Assembly: GCA_030374805.1 (NCBI GenBank)
Contig: JARGSG010000050.1
Span: 124,001-188,000 of the forward strand
Source of the DNA: Gracilaria gracilis
Taxonomy: Eukaryota; Rhodophyta; Florideophyceae; Gracilariales; Gracilariaceae
DNA length: 64,000 nucleotides
Direction: 5' to 3'
Part shown: piece by piece, positions 1 through 10,454 of the stretch
Position numbering within the stretch: the stretch's first letter is position 1
Layout: each line of letters opens with the position of its first letter
Notes under the pieces: generated by a model
Database searches by the model: none
Seen by the model: only the letters and a program-made list of their open reading frames with translations
What the model was told of the DNA's origin: nothing
Program-made: the position numbers and the translations under genes

Positions 1-132
1 GTCAACATGGCAGACGCATTAACGAAACGCAGCCTGCAACATTCGCTACGGATGAACAATATGTTCGTGAAGGGCGTTTGGAACGTCAACACATCCCAAG
101 GAATGACCCATACTCACAGGACGTGGCAGTAA
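1..132 (+). pseudogene. 3' end of a Copia-type pol (RNase H C-terminus)
   Basis: The first frame is open from base 1 to a TAA at 130-132. It contains the sequence NMADALTKR, the conserved tail of Ty1/copia RNase H, where an asparagine-x-alanine-aspartate-x-leucine-threonine-lysine motif ends the polyprotein. The rest of the element lies left of the window. About 70 bp downstream come a short TTTTATG triplication and a purine tract, the order expected at the 3' end of a Copia element. The equivalent motif in the other Copia of this window (NPDDALTK, minus strand near 54.4 kb) is clearly diverged, so this is a second Copia family. Whether the rest is intact cannot be seen. Confidence 0.8.
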
Positions 133-211
133 TCAATCAGTCATGTCTTGTGTTACGTTTTATGTTTTATGTTTTATGTTCAGTATCGATACTAACGCGA
201 CGGGGGGTGTG
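133..211 (+). other. Copia 3' untranslated segment, polypurine tract and presumed LTR start
   Basis: The segment holds three tandem TTTTATG units (about 158-178) and then a G-rich run at 201-207 followed by TGTG. A purine tract directly before TGTG is what precedes a 3' LTR. The LTR would start at about 208 and be cut by the piggyBac insertion at TTAA (212-215). It would resume at 3591-3632 and, after the Harbinger insertion, at 18644. The LTR end was not identified, so the reconstruction is an inference. Confidence 0.4.
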
Positions 212-605
212 TTAACCCTTTTGAACCGATTTGCTTATGGCTACAATAGTAGCCATAAGCCGTGCGTACTATTGGATAAAAGGCTGTTCTGATCTTCAAA
301 AGGTGGTGATCAGGCAGCCAAGTGTCCGCTTGTGTTATGTATACTATAGTAGCCATAGGAGAATCGCACAACAATTGGTTCTTATTGACAATAAAAAACA
401 TTTGAGCCAATGAACAACACCCATATGGTAATACTGCTTACAAAAGGCAAGCTCCATTCAACTATAATCTGTAGTACGAATGTACAACCTTGTTGTACCA
501 TGTGTATCCAAAGGCCACTTTGGAATTGCACTGCCGACGGCAAAGCGCACAAGAACCCGCGAAGTGTGATGGCCGCAATTCTTCCTCGGTTCGTGTCACA
601 GCTTC

Positions 606-2618
606 ATGGCGACCCAATCAAGCCCACTTCAATGCCTCCTTCCACAGCTCGAGATCGACGTAAATGAAGTACATGATCCTGAATGTAACTTCCACATTGC
701 AGGACAGTCCAGCAGCAACGACGAAGACCACGAAGAATTTATTGTGTCAGCTATTGGTTGTAGTGAAGAAAAAACTTTGTACGAAACCGTTCCGTACTGC
801 GGACGCTGGAAGGCATCAAGTGGACTGTTTCTGGCAAATAAGCAGATGATACAGAGAGCATATGGCCATCGAAAGGAGCTTGGTCTATTTCAGTTGTTCT
901 TGAATGGGTCCTTTCTTTCCTGCATTCGATTGTGGACTAGCAATGAGCACCAGAGACGAGGCAAAAAAACCAAGCCATTGCGAATGGACGAGATGCTGGC
1001 CTACCTTGGTCTCGAACTCGCAACCTCTCTACATCGCATGAATAAATTGCAAGATTTTTGGAGCACATCAGAGCTCCTTCATATCCCTTTCTTCAAGAAA
1101 GTAATGAGCAGATACCTTTTCTTGAATATACGAGCCGCACTACGGCTGTATTCAAGCTATGAACCAGATATTGCTGCACGAGATCCGTTGTGGCATAGCG
1201 GACAAATTTTGGAACACTTCGCCCGTAATTCTGCAACGCTCGCTGTCCCCGTCGGCGTGATCTCACTTGATGAAAATACTATACGTTGTAAAGGCAGAAC
1301 CGCTGCCCGATCGTATATGAAGTCTAAACCAGTGAAGTTTGGAATACGGTTTTAAGCCGTTGTGGGATGGTCGCACGCGTACCTACACAGCTTTCAAGAT
1401 AATGGGTCTGGTAACAAATCTGGTCAGACTCCAGTTGAAAGATATACGACTGTGTTCCGCAGTTTGCGAGGGGCTGTAGAACGCAAAATCGATGGAAAAC
1501 TGGTAGCGAAGTCTACAGCCAGCACTCTGTGGTGTACGCAGATGGCGCACCAGACGCAGTTGCGTCCTACTCCGAGAGAGGGTAGGTTGATGGTGATGGA
1601 TAATTTTTATACCCGTCACGTTATGGCACGGCAATTGAATGCGCTCAGTGATGGTGAGTGTAAAGTTTTAGGGACTGTCCGCTTCAATAATGTGGATGGT
1701 ATGAACCGGCCGGCGCGGAAGGAAGCAATAGAGAGCATGAAGCACGCTGAGAGAGAGGAGTGGAGATTGGTACAGGTTTATCACAAAAGCAAGCGAGATT
1801 CAGATCCCCCTCAGGTCGCAGAGAGAACGGGTTTTGTGGTATTCAAAGACCGTACAGTGGTTACATTTTACACTAACGATCTTGCAGATACTCCCTATCT
1901 TCGCATACAAAAAGCAGATAATCATGCTGTCTCCTGCGTGCACGGCCTGGTCCCTCTGAAACGTTGGATTGGCACAGAGTCCTTTACGCGAACCACTTTG
2001 CAAGTTCCGTCAATCATAGTAGCCTACAATTTGTTCATGAATGGCGTCGACCGGTTTGCCCAATTCCGGTCCACTGCCGCCACTCTCAGAAGGGAGAAAA
2101 GAGTCCCTATGAGCATTCTAACATTTGTTCTTGACGCCTGCATTCTAAACGCTCACGCTCTTCTGAAAGCAATATTTCCAACAGGGGAGTTTGTAATCGA
2201 CGTGGTCACAATGAAGCACAGAATCATACTGCAACTTGTAGCAGAACATGTTTCGTACAATCAACAGAGAGCCACTCTGCATTCGATATCGCAGCCAGGC
2301 ACCACAAACACAAACCAACGGATCAATAGCCTTTCTACAAGTGAACCACACATGCTGTTAGAAACAGAAGGCCGGAAAAACGTACGCTGCGTTCTGTGCA
2401 AAAACCTTTCTTCCACAAGGCACAGGGGGTACACAAAGTTTTCCTGCAGTCAGCGCAAAAGCGGATTCCACGTCAACTGCTTCTCCTTCTACCACCACAA
2501 GAACCACTTTAGAGACACGCGCGCTGACATACATGATGCTGTTGTTCGCGCTGAAGCAGCTCTTAATTCAGGAAAATGGCGCAAGCGGCAGAATCACGTT
2601 ACATCCACAATCGATTGA
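606..2618 (+). pseudogene. piggyBac transposase with one in-frame TAA
   Basis: One frame runs from ATG 606 to the stop at 2616-2618, about 670 codons, broken only by TAA at 1353-1355. Upstream codons give ISLDENTIRCKGR and KPVKFGIRF, the strand carrying the first catalytic aspartate of the DDE/D transposase. Downstream codons give MDNFYT (second aspartate) and NGVDRFAQF (third aspartate), in family order. The C-terminus carries a cysteine-rich finger (RCVLCK, FSCSQ, GFHVNCFSFYHH), as in other piggyBac proteins that use it to bind the terminal repeats. The stop replaces what is usually an aromatic or aliphatic residue after the GIR/GIK strand. The family is certain; loss of function from the single stop is an inference. 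Confidence 0.92.
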
Positions 2619-2644
2619 GCTAAGGTAATGTCTTGATCTTTCAT

Positions 2645-3178
2645 CTACTGTTGCTTGAATCCCATGTATCTTCCATCCGTGTCTGGCCAGAGCCTTCCTA
2701 TTCCCTCTAGTGCGCAATGAGCAATTTGAACTCTGACACCCTTGCCCATAAACCCAAATCGTTCTAACACGAACGTTTTATACGCCATTTTATATGCTTC
2801 ATTATTCCACTCTCGCACTGTTCCAATCTCAGGATACTCCGACCGCACCTTCTCAACTACAGAGGGACCAACCTGCATCCAGTAGCAGGGGGTTCCCCCA
2901 GAGCAGACACAAGTAACATCCTCGTTGTAGCTAGTAATCGTAGGAATGCTACGGCTGAGAATATAGTTTAGCATCGCGGGATCTCTTTTATGCTTTATAT
3001 CATAGCCATTTCTTTCCTGTGTTTTACGCTCCGCTTTTCTCTCCATAGTCCATGCATGGGTTGTACTTGCGGGCTCATGTTCATTACAGCGCAAATCTAT
3101 CTCCAACTTACTGGGTTTGTTGTCTCCATTCTCCACAAGATTGCGAGCATTTTCACAAATATTCATGGCGGGGAACAA
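2645..3178 (-). CDS. P2X7 C-terminal (ballast) domain-like protein inside the piggyBac element
   Basis: A 177-residue ORF runs opposite to the transposase inside the transposon ends. Residues from about 85 onward resemble the cytosolic C-terminal domain of P2X7 receptors (P2RX7_C). They have a short Cys cluster (CVCSGGTPCYW), then an aromatic-rich helix with AYKMAYKTFVLERFGFMGKG, then an IAHCALEGIGRLWPD segment and a closing DGRYMGF. These match the vertebrate pattern YR-F-x-G-LG+G-R-IP-C-V-IR-FP-G-Y-GF. The N-terminal third is basic and hydrophilic with no recognised domain. No receptor part or membrane span is present. That domain binds zinc in P2X7, but here some of the usual cysteines are absent. 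The role may be DNA or metal binding as transposon cargo; this is speculation. Assignment rests on motif memory only. Confidence 0.6.
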   Translation of the reverse strand: MFPAMNICENARNLVENGDNKPSKLEIDLRCNEHEPASTTHAWTMERKAERKTQERNGYDIKHKRDPAMLNYILSRSIPTITSYNEDVTCVCSGGTPCYWMQVGPSVVEKVRSEYPEIGTVREWNNEAYKMAYKTFVLERFGFMGKGVRVQIAHCALEGIGRLWPDTDGRYMGFKQQ

Positions 3179-3590
3179 ACTAAGGAGCCAAGCGCGATAG
3201 AATTGTATACACTGCTGAACCTTCTCTCGAGGTGATAGAGTAGCGGTTTGAATTACAGCATGAGCGACGGAAAAGGTATGTGTGGAGATAAGTGGGTGCT
3301 AGTTGCTTTGTGTGACAAAGTCTAGCTGCTTCCGAGAATGCAGTAGGCGCCAACTGCAAGGCAAAAACGAGGCCTGAGAACGAGGTGGGAGGTGGGGAGG
3401 GCGTGCTTGGCGGTTCACGGTGGGTGTGTTGGGGGTGAAACACGATGAAACGCAGTTGCCATCTTAGCATGCACAAGCTTCCAGCGGTGGAAGCTTGTGG
3501 TTGATGACTGTTACAAATGCTGTTCTCTCATTGGCCTGTCCTTATGGCTACTATTGTATCCATAAGATTTTTCAGGTTCAAAAGGGTTAA

Positions 3591-3632
3591 GAGCGCACGA
3601 ACACGTACACATTGTACTAACCTACATACAAC
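3591..3632 (+). repeat. Presumed Copia LTR remnant between piggyBac and Harbinger
   Basis: These bases separate the right TTAA of the piggyBac element from the TTA duplication of the Harbinger element. If the nested reading is right they continue the LTR that begins at about 208, and they continue again at 18644. No coding content is visible. Confidence 0.35.
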
Positions 3633-3635
3633 TTA

Positions 3636-5013
3636 GGGCATCTCCACCGGGAACCGTAAAACGGTAAAGCGGATTACATTTCCGGGATTTTTAGCGGTGC
3701 ACCTAATTTTTTCATCTCCACCGGTGCGCCGCTAACCCTATCGGTAACGGTACCCTTTCGGAACGCTAAAAGACTCGCTATAACTTTAGTTTAAGCGAGA
3801 CTTTTAGCGTTGCCGCTATACCGCATGGACCAATACAAAGCGTACACGAATCCATGGTGGTGATGTTCTTTTTCACTCAAGAACATCTCAGCTCAGCACT
3901 CCTCCTGCTCCGCCGCCTTCCACATCACCCAGCGCCGTCTCGATTGTGCCATATCTGCCTCACTCTTGTCCAAAATCGCTTCTTGGCGCCTCGCCGTTGT
4001 CGCATACTTCTTGTAAACCTTCAAGCAAAACACGGGCCTCACATGAAGTGTTGAAGTCTACTTGCGCAACACTGTTCATTTGCGTTGCACAACAGCAGCA
4101 CAAACGCTGTTTCTTGTCAAGAGATCCAAACTGTCTTCAGTACCTGTCCTTGACTCTGCCGCCGTCTTTCCCACAGGGTGCTACTGCTGCGTTTGGCTCG
4201 CGCAGAACACAATCACAGAGGACTGCTCACAGTCCCTACGCATCTTCCCCAACCACTATTCGCCCTTTGTTGTCTACAGCAGTCGCCTGATATCTACTAT
4301 AGCTCTATACCTCTCCTTTCTGGCTGTGGTTGGGCATCGCCTTACTCTCTCTACCGCTGACGGTGCTGCTGTTTGACACAGCATAACGGCATTCGCCACA
4401 AACCTAGGGGTTCTGGAGCTCTCGTTACAGGCTGTGCGTGAGAGGTTTCGTGCTGCCGGTCTCTGTGCTATCAACGACAAGAGCTATTGCGTTCTGTATT
4501 CCACGGTTTGCTGGAGCTCCACGATATTTCGGGCTACGTTTCCCAGCCTCGCACAACAATACACTGATCGTCGCATTGTGCTGCCTAACTAAGACGAGAG
4601 TTACTACACTTTCTCGCGGTTTACATTCTGCCATTCTGATCTGGACCGCTGTGGCTGGCGCTGCTCTCCTACGTAGCCTACTCTACAGGGCTCCCTCTGG
4701 GAGCAACGATCAGCGCAGTGCTCTATCTCTTCGCGCCGTTTGGTGGCCTGCTGCTTCCTCGCTACGTTCTGCCCTCCTCTCCTCCTGGTTTGTTCTGAAT
4801 CGACTTTGATTCACAATTGCGCGCTCATTCACAGCCTCGGTGCTGTGCGATACCGTGCGCCGCTAGACTCACCTTCTGTGTGCTGCTGCCGTCTTAAAGG
4901 TTCAGAATAATATTGCGCCCACCTCTCGCTGTTCTTTGCTGTCCTCGCCATCCTTGGAAAGCCTTCTATTTCGGGAATCTACTACCGTTTCTGGGGAGGA
5001 CAAGAGGTTTTGA
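3636..5013. other. Harbinger 5' region without recognised gene
   Basis: About 1.4 kb lie between the left inverted repeat and the Myb-like ORF. The first 200 bp contain repeated AACGGTA/GCGGT-type motifs and inverted copies of a TTTAGCG sequence near 3765-3810, as expected of subterminal transposase-binding sites. Several short ORFs exist on both strands at 3850-4810, but none shows a domain, and their composition looks like pyrimidine-rich noncoding DNA. Confidence 0.5.
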
Positions 5014-6114
5014 ATGGCATCATCACCCCCGTCAGAACAAGGCTTAGTAAATGTGACGCCTACGAAGCCTAATTCTGTGAAAACCTGTCGTGGTAAACAG
5101 CCTCAATGGAAGGATTTAGATACTATGGCAGCAACAAAGGCCATTGTGCGTCTTCCAGATGCATCAATAAACGGCTCCAAACAAAAAAATCCGATTGGCA
5201 TGGGCAGCTAAAGTGCGAGTTCGATCGGTTGTTAACAGTACTCATGCCGGAACACCCGGAACTTAACAATCGCCAGAAAATGGACGTGTGATCGCCAGAA
5301 AATGGACGTGTGGTGGGCTCGGTCTGGGCGCAGTGTTGCGGATCAAGGACAAAAAGGACTCGCTTTATGTCGCAAATTGAAGGGATGTTTTCGAATCGTT
5401 AACGCGCAACGCAGCACCAGAAATCCCACAGATGATGACAGAATGCGCTGTGCTGTCGGGCTTCTCAACAACGTTATCAAGGTCTCCCATTTCTACGACG
5501 TGTATCGTAATCTGCACTATGTTATTGGAAAACCGTTTCCATACCCAAACACATTTTCTTGGCTCGACAATGAGACGACAGAGCTCGACCCGATTTCTTC
5601 CATGGAGAATTCAAAACAGGGTGCAGTAGGTAAATGCGATGATATCGCAGGTATGAATGGAGAGGAAGGCGATAAGGTTGCTGTACCAATTGATAAAGAT
5701 GGCTCGAATGGGCACAAAGATGACGAGAGGTTAGACCGTAAGCGCCCACTTGGTGTAAAGGCAGCGTAAGCAGCCAAACGAGCCAAAAGAGAATCAGAGG
5801 CAGATGATGTCGCTTTGAAGTTAGCTTTGGATACATGGACCAAAGGTTTTACAGACGCGAGTACTGCGTCTATAGAGGCAGCGAATTCGAGGGAAATGAT
5901 GAATAGAGAACAGTCAAACAGAGAGTATTTACTGAAGAAAGAGGCTGACGAGCTGGAGGCGGTCAAAGTGCTTTTCAATGACGAGGACGATGAAAGCCAG
6001 CAGTATAGAAAAGCGTTGAAAAGAAAACGGCTTAGAAAACTCTTGCAAGAAGAACAAATGGAAGCAGAGAGTGTGAGTTCGAAGCATAATGAAAACAAAG
6101 ATAGCCCAAATTAG
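5014..6114 (+). pseudogene. Harbinger Myb/SANT-like DNA-binding protein, broken
   Basis: Open segments at 5014-5211, 5302-5769 and 5815-6114 together look like the accessory Myb-like protein of PIF/Harbinger elements. The first part has QPQWKDLDTMAATKAIV, a SANT/Myb-like helix start. The second has the VYRNLHYVIGKPFPYPNTFSWLD stretch. The third part has RPLGVKAA, a stop, then AAKRAKR and a long charged coiled-coil tail ending in KRKRLRKLLQEEQ. This basic PxGxKxAK motif before a coiled coil is typical of the NAM-associated-like C-terminus in these proteins. The TAA at 5767-5769 stands where a lysine codon is expected. At least one frame change lies between 5200 and 5302. In working elements this protein brings the nuclease to the ends and to the nucleus. 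Confidence 0.7.
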
Positions 6115-6185
6115 GATTAAACGACATTAGATTCTTGCTCAGCTAGGTACTCGTCATGATCCCCTTTTCCATGACGTTCCCAAAT

Positions 6186-7038
6186 TGAAGGACAACACTC
6201 CTTGGAGGCGATTTGAGGTACTTAGTTAATTTCCGCATCATGCGTTAGTAGATATATATGAGCTACACCGCTATTAGCGTGTCGCCTCGCTGAGGTAATT
6301 TCCACACATGTACACGTGGATTGCACGGCTCGAGGCGCCGCTTAGCGGGTGTGACTAGCACACGTGTAGCACGGATATGCCGGAGGCAGTGCACCCAGCA
6401 TTGCTGTATTTACTCAGACATTTTATAGATTATTTTGCCCAGCGCACCCACTGTCAGTGGTGCGCCGAGCTCAGTACTTAGAGGGTTGAGCATCGCTCCC
6501 CCAAGTATATTTGCCCCTTGCTAAGCAAGGGCTTCTGGCTCTAACTATCACGCCTTCGCGGACTGTTCACCTCCAAGTGGAGTGACGACCGCGTTGTTCA
6601 CGTATAGTTACCCACCTTTGTGGCGCTCAGAGTATAACCACTATTTGTGTGTCTCGTTCCGACCTATTGTCGTATACTCGCCCCTGTATTGGGTTTGCTT
6701 TACTCTCTCTTTTTCCCCCCGCTCTGGTGGCTTGCCTTCTCCCCTTTTTTGGGTTTGCCTTTTTGCCCTGTTCGCAGTGGCCCGTTTCCGACACCTTGTC
6801 GTTGCCGTGCTACTCTTTTTCGAGGACTCATCTCGTGACCGTGTGAACACGTGGATCTCTACCGACTACTAACCAGCCTCACGCTCCGACGCTTGTCGTG
6901 GTGGTTTGACCTCGGATTTACACCCGGCTTAGCTGTGTCATTCCCGGAGTGCTCCGTTCGCTGTGCTGCCCTGTCGAGGGGAAGATTCCGAACGTCTTCG
7001 TGAGCTTGCGCTTTTCCCGCCAAAGGCGTTGCTCCACA
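6186..7038 (+). repeat. Solo LTR (Gypsy type, 853 bp) with CAAAT duplication
   Basis: The sequence starts TGAAGGACAACACTCC and ends GTTGCTCCACA. It is flanked by a perfect CAAAT duplication at 6181-6185 and 7039-7043. An inverted relative of exactly the same length lies at 52321-53173. Part of it is also clearly related to the Gypsy-1 LTR (the CCACGAAGA-GTTCGGGAT block). No internal retrotransposon sequence is attached, so it is a solo LTR. Its insertion replaced the last codons of the Harbinger transposase. It contains many tiny palindromes, for instance 8-bp arms around a single A at 6515-6531. Confidence 0.88.
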
Positions 7039-7043
7039 CAAAT

Positions 7044-7790
7044 TGCATCGGCGAGGGCATTTGTGAGCATATCGTGATCATTACTATCCTCCACATTGTC
7101 CACACGTTCGCGATAAAAGTCGGCTCTTGCGTAGCTCTGCTGTGGAGCAGTGCTAGCCCTGACCGGGATTACGCTTGCATCAGGATCAATGCTCACAATA
7201 TTGACTGTACCCATGTGACCGTCAGCGTCACGTGCTTCCACTATCATATTGTGCATTATTGCACAAGCACGAACAATGTACTCCATATCTTTGGTGTACC
7301 ACAAACGAAATGGACGGGCAAGTATATGCCACCTACTAAATAAAACTGCGTACAACCGCTCTACACTTTTTCTGAACGCCTCCTGTGCCCGAGCAGATGT
7401 CTTTTCTCTTTTCGTTTTGGGTGCGCTCATCGTCTTTAGAAAGATTCTAAAAGGAGGATATATGCCGTCTACGACCCAGTAGAACCAGGCAATGACTCGG
7501 TTTGCTACCGTAAATTCTGGCTTAAAGTCTGGCCAAGTACCACTTCGAACATCCTTAAAAAGGGGAGAGCAGTCCAGTATGTTTAGATCGTTCATAGCCC
7601 CAGGGAATCCAAACGACAGATGCCAAACCCATAATCGGTCATCACATATACTCTCCAGCCGTAGTTCTGGGGTCTTGGACTTTCCAATGTTTTTCCGTTG
7701 TTTTGCAACCGCCCCACATTCTAGTGTCCATCCCGAGCAGTCAAGCGCTCCCAGCGCTCCTGGAAAGCCAAGTTTTGCATGCCGCTCCAT
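7044..7790 (-). pseudogene. Harbinger transposase, C-terminal catalytic part
   Basis: This frame carries the DDE nuclease core of the PIF/Harbinger family (DDE_Tnp_4). It has GALDCSGW (first aspartate), FGFPGAMNDLNILD (second aspartate), and a final VERLYAVLFSRW block with the glutamate, then a helical tail ending ALADAIC where the solo LTR cuts in. The N-terminal half lies at 17902-18518, on the other side of Gypsy-1. Removing Gypsy-1 and one copy of its TAATA duplication joins the two parts in the same frame, which confirms the insertion. Together they make a normal-length nuclease, but the N-terminal part has two stops. Confidence 0.9.
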
Positions 7791-7794
7791 AATA

Positions 7795-8582
7795 TGTAGT
7801 GCAATGCCCCAAACGGGAAAGAACCACGAAGACGTTCGGGATCTCCCTCATACGAGGTAGCACAGCAAGCAGAACCCTTCCAGGGGATGACAAGACGGAG
7901 TCGGTTTGTAAGGCCGAGGCCACCCTTCACGCCAGGCGTAGGAAGGTAGACCTGAAGGTTGGATCCGTGTAAACGGTGTGTGTGTATCCTCAGATGAGGC
8001 GGTGTTTCCACAGAGGTGGCAAGCGTGGCCGAGTGCCAGCACAAGCCGCGGGTCGCGGAGAACAACCCGAAAAGAAAGGGGAAAAGACGGAGAAGTCACG
8101 AGAGTGACTAAGGAAAACGGCAAAGCCGGGGGACACCTTATACAAGGGCGAAACGCGACAGCGGTTGGTAGAATACTCCCAAACTTGGTTCTTTTAGAGG
8201 ACGCAGGGTGGTTAGACTACCGTATGCTACGGAGCCTTCCTCTTGATGGAGATAGAGGCGCTCGTAGGGGTGAAGTCTAGAGCCGAAACCCTGGTTGGGG
8301 GAGGTTTACTAGGTGCGACGGCAGGGTCGCCGGAGCACTAAGTAGTGGCGCTCTCCCCAAAGGGAATTAAATAAACTAACTAAATTGACCCACATGCAGT
8401 GGTAATTACCCACCTTGTGTGGCACAACCTCCACGTGTATGTGGCCAACTTCCTGCAATTCACGTGTCACACGGACTTACCCACTCTAGTGGTCGCCACC
8501 CTATTCATATAGGTAGCTACCCAGTTCACCGGAATTATGAACAAGTACCCACAGAATCCCGTCACGAGGGCGTTGCACTACA
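7795..8582 (-). repeat. Gypsy-1 3' LTR
   Basis: This copy matches 17110-17896 almost base for base and is preceded, in the sense direction, by a purine tract. Its last 200 bp contain a run of CCAC-N-GTGG mini-palindromes spaced about 20-40 bp apart (8390-8560). Promoter and polyadenylation signals are expected in it but no exact site can be named. Confidence 0.95.
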
Positions 8583-8596
8583 CGTCCCCCTCCTAA
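8583..8596 (-). promoter_or_regulatory. Gypsy-1 polypurine tract
   Basis: On the minus strand this reads GGAGGGGGACG directly before the TGTAG of the 3' LTR, the standard position for second-strand priming. Confidence 0.8.
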
Positions 8597-9869
8597 GGCG
8601 AGTGCACGAACCCAACAATGGGAGAAACGGCACCGGAAGATGTGCGTAAAAGCACGCCCGAGTCCGGATCGCCGGGAAATCACTCTGCCTCAGAGAACCG
8701 CAATCCCACACCAGTGGCAACACCCCGAGAACTCGAGACCAACCGTTCTTCTCCAACTCTTCCTTCTTGCCAACTCTTTACCCCTTACAGGGATGTTCCC
8801 TGCTGTACAGGACGCGTACCACCAAGTGGGAGAGCCGGCTCCAGTTGGAGATGTTCGACTGCAGTACCCCTCGAGTCTCCGCCAGCGTCCATCCTCCTTG
8901 AGGTATCACAACCCATATCTGGGAGATAGACCGCGTACGCGTGGTTTTGGCCGCGTTCTGTAGCCCTCCAAGGGTGTTTAGCTCGTTACGAGATCCAGGT
9001 CTTCCCGCTTGTAGCGGTTTCGTCCACCACAAAACACCCAAATGGGGTCCCATACTGAACCGAATTTCGGAAGTCCTGTAACTTTTCAATTAGCCTAGCT
9101 GGAGACACACCAGATGCATCGGGCAACTTCTGAAATCCAGGGCTTTCATTTACGACCAAGGTCCTTGGAATTGAACACCACTAAGTGGGAAAACGCGAAC
9201 CGTTTCAGTTCGGCGAAAAGCATTCCAAGATTGGAATGTCGAACTGAAACGATGCCGTGACTTTGGAACTAACCACGATACTCGGGATCTGTCTTCACCA
9301 ATGAGTTTAGACGCCTCCAGAATAGCCTGGTACGCGACCGTTTTGAAAACGGAGAAGTATTTCACGAGATAGGGGGTTTTAGCAAATGTCAGCCTTACTG
9401 TACTGTAGAGGCGACATACCCGGTATCAGGGAACTTCGACCGTAACGAACGGAAAGAAACCGGCTTATTCCCGTGTTCCACGGATGCAGTACGCGCATTG
9501 CAGCGGTCGCAAAGCGTTGTGCACAACCCGATAGCGGGGAGAGGAAACCGGTTGATCCGAGTAGAATATCCATCCAAGATGGCGATGTGGCCGTGTAGGC
9601 ACAGTAAGAACACAAGTATTGTGGTGTAACCGAAAAGAATACACCCTGATGATGGGGAAAAACCGTGAATGCGGATCCATAAGACCAGCAAGCTGGATAA
9701 AAAACCCATCAGTACGAAAACTGAGTAAATGGGGCGATTAACCGGACAAAGTCGGACTCCAACTCAAAAAGAGTACGACTGCGTGACGCCACACCAGGTG
9801 AGCGTCACTTCCCGTATAAACGGCATGAGAATTCTTCTGAACTTCTTCTTCCCGCCATGGCGGTGCCTA
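8597..9869 (-). other. Gypsy-1 3' untranslated region
   Basis: About 1.3 kb between the chromodomain ORF and the purine tract. Short ORFs on both strands show no domain and no envelope-like membrane protein. The notable structure is the inverted repeat at 9201-9251. Confidence 0.6.
9201..9251. repeat. Two-tier hairpin in the Gypsy-1 3' region
   Basis: Outer arms CGTTTCAGTTCG (9201-9212) and CGAACTGAAACG (9240-9251) pair perfectly. Inner arms CATTCCAA (9221-9228) and TTGGAATG (9231-9238) also pair. The two tiers are separated by an 8-nt bulge on one side and 1 nt on the other. In genomic RNA it would form a stable stem with a side bulge. Confidence 0.75.
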
Positions 9870-10454
9870 TTACCCAACCTGGGCGTTATCCAGTGTACCT
9901 GGGAGAGCCGTGCCAGCGCGACGGTGGTACTGTATAACCCGTGAACGGGGGAGGTGTTCGATCGGTTCTTCAGTATCCCATTCGGGGCCATAGCCGTACC
10001 AACGGACTCGGTATTGTAAATCACCGTTCCTATCGTAGGAATGTCCGAGAATTCGGTCGATGACGTGCTCCTGTGCGTACACCTCCCGGCCATGCCGTGT
10101 CTTCGCCACTTCTAGTGGAACATTACCCTCATGGGGAAAGATATCCCTCAAGAGGGTGTCGGGGTGCATCGCAGCCGTGTCGGCGCTAACCCTGCGAGGG
10201 ATCGAGTCTCCACCTTCGTGGTAGTCGGCTCTCACCGTTAGCTTGCGTGGGTCGTTCCGCTTCTGCGGTAGCACTGACGTCGTTTGTCCCGACTGGAGTG
10301 TTCCATGCTCCGAGGGGAGTGGCGCGTAAGGTGCGTCTTCCCGTGAACGGGCACGTGACTCCAACAATGGTTGGCTAGGGTTAACCCAAGCTTGAACAGC
10401 CTCCCTAGAGTGGGGTTTCTCCAACGGCTGCGCCGTGCCTTGTTGGCCTAACAC
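9870..10454 (-). CDS. Gypsy-1 chromodomain region
   Basis: The C-terminal 70 residues are a chromodomain: EHVIDRILGHSYDRNGDLQYRVRW, then YGPEWDTEEPIEHL and a final helix. Its aromatic-cage positions can be read at the YRVRW, W and E sites. In chromoviruses this domain sits at the integrase C-terminus and guides insertion to marked chromatin. The first 120 residues are disordered and proline- or charge-rich. The frame differs from that of the integrase ORF ending at 10949, with about 500 bp between, so it is probably a frame-shifted continuation of pol. A matching chromodomain occurs in Gypsy-2. Confidence 0.85.
   Translation of the reverse strand: MLGQQGTAQPLEKPHSREAVQAWVNPSQPLLESRARSREDAPYAPLPSEHGTLQSGQTTSVLPQKRNDPRKLTVRADYHEGGDSIPRRVSADTAAMHPDTLLRDIFPHEGNVPLEVAKTRHGREVYAQEHVIDRILGHSYDRNGDLQYRVRWYGYGPEWDTEEPIEHLPRSRVIQYHRRAGTALPGTLDNAQVG

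Larger units (their letters stand above)
216..3586 (+). mobile_element. Complete piggyBac transposon with TTAA duplications
   Basis: The termini are inverted repeats CCCTTTTGAACC (216-227) and GGTTCAAAAGGG (3575-3586), flanked by TTAA at 212-215 and 3587-3590. TTAA is the signature target duplication of the piggyBac superfamily. Subterminal palindromes mirror each other: a 12-bp-arm palindrome with a 4-base loop at 233-260, and a related imperfect one at 3541-3566. A further perfect palindrome with 12-bp arms lies at 3472-3499. The element holds two convergent ORFs: the transposase (plus strand) and a P2X7-tail-like ORF (minus strand), 26 bp apart. The transposase has one in-frame stop, so this copy is probably not autonomous. 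Confidence 0.93.

Noticed and set aside
5517-6098. 193-codon Ser-rich minus ORF
   Set aside because: Antisense of the Harbinger Myb-like gene; serine runs mirror the charged coiled coil of the true strand.
8597-9869. Envelope-like ORF in the Gypsy-1 tail
   Set aside because: Only short frames, with no signal peptide plus membrane anchor arrangement.
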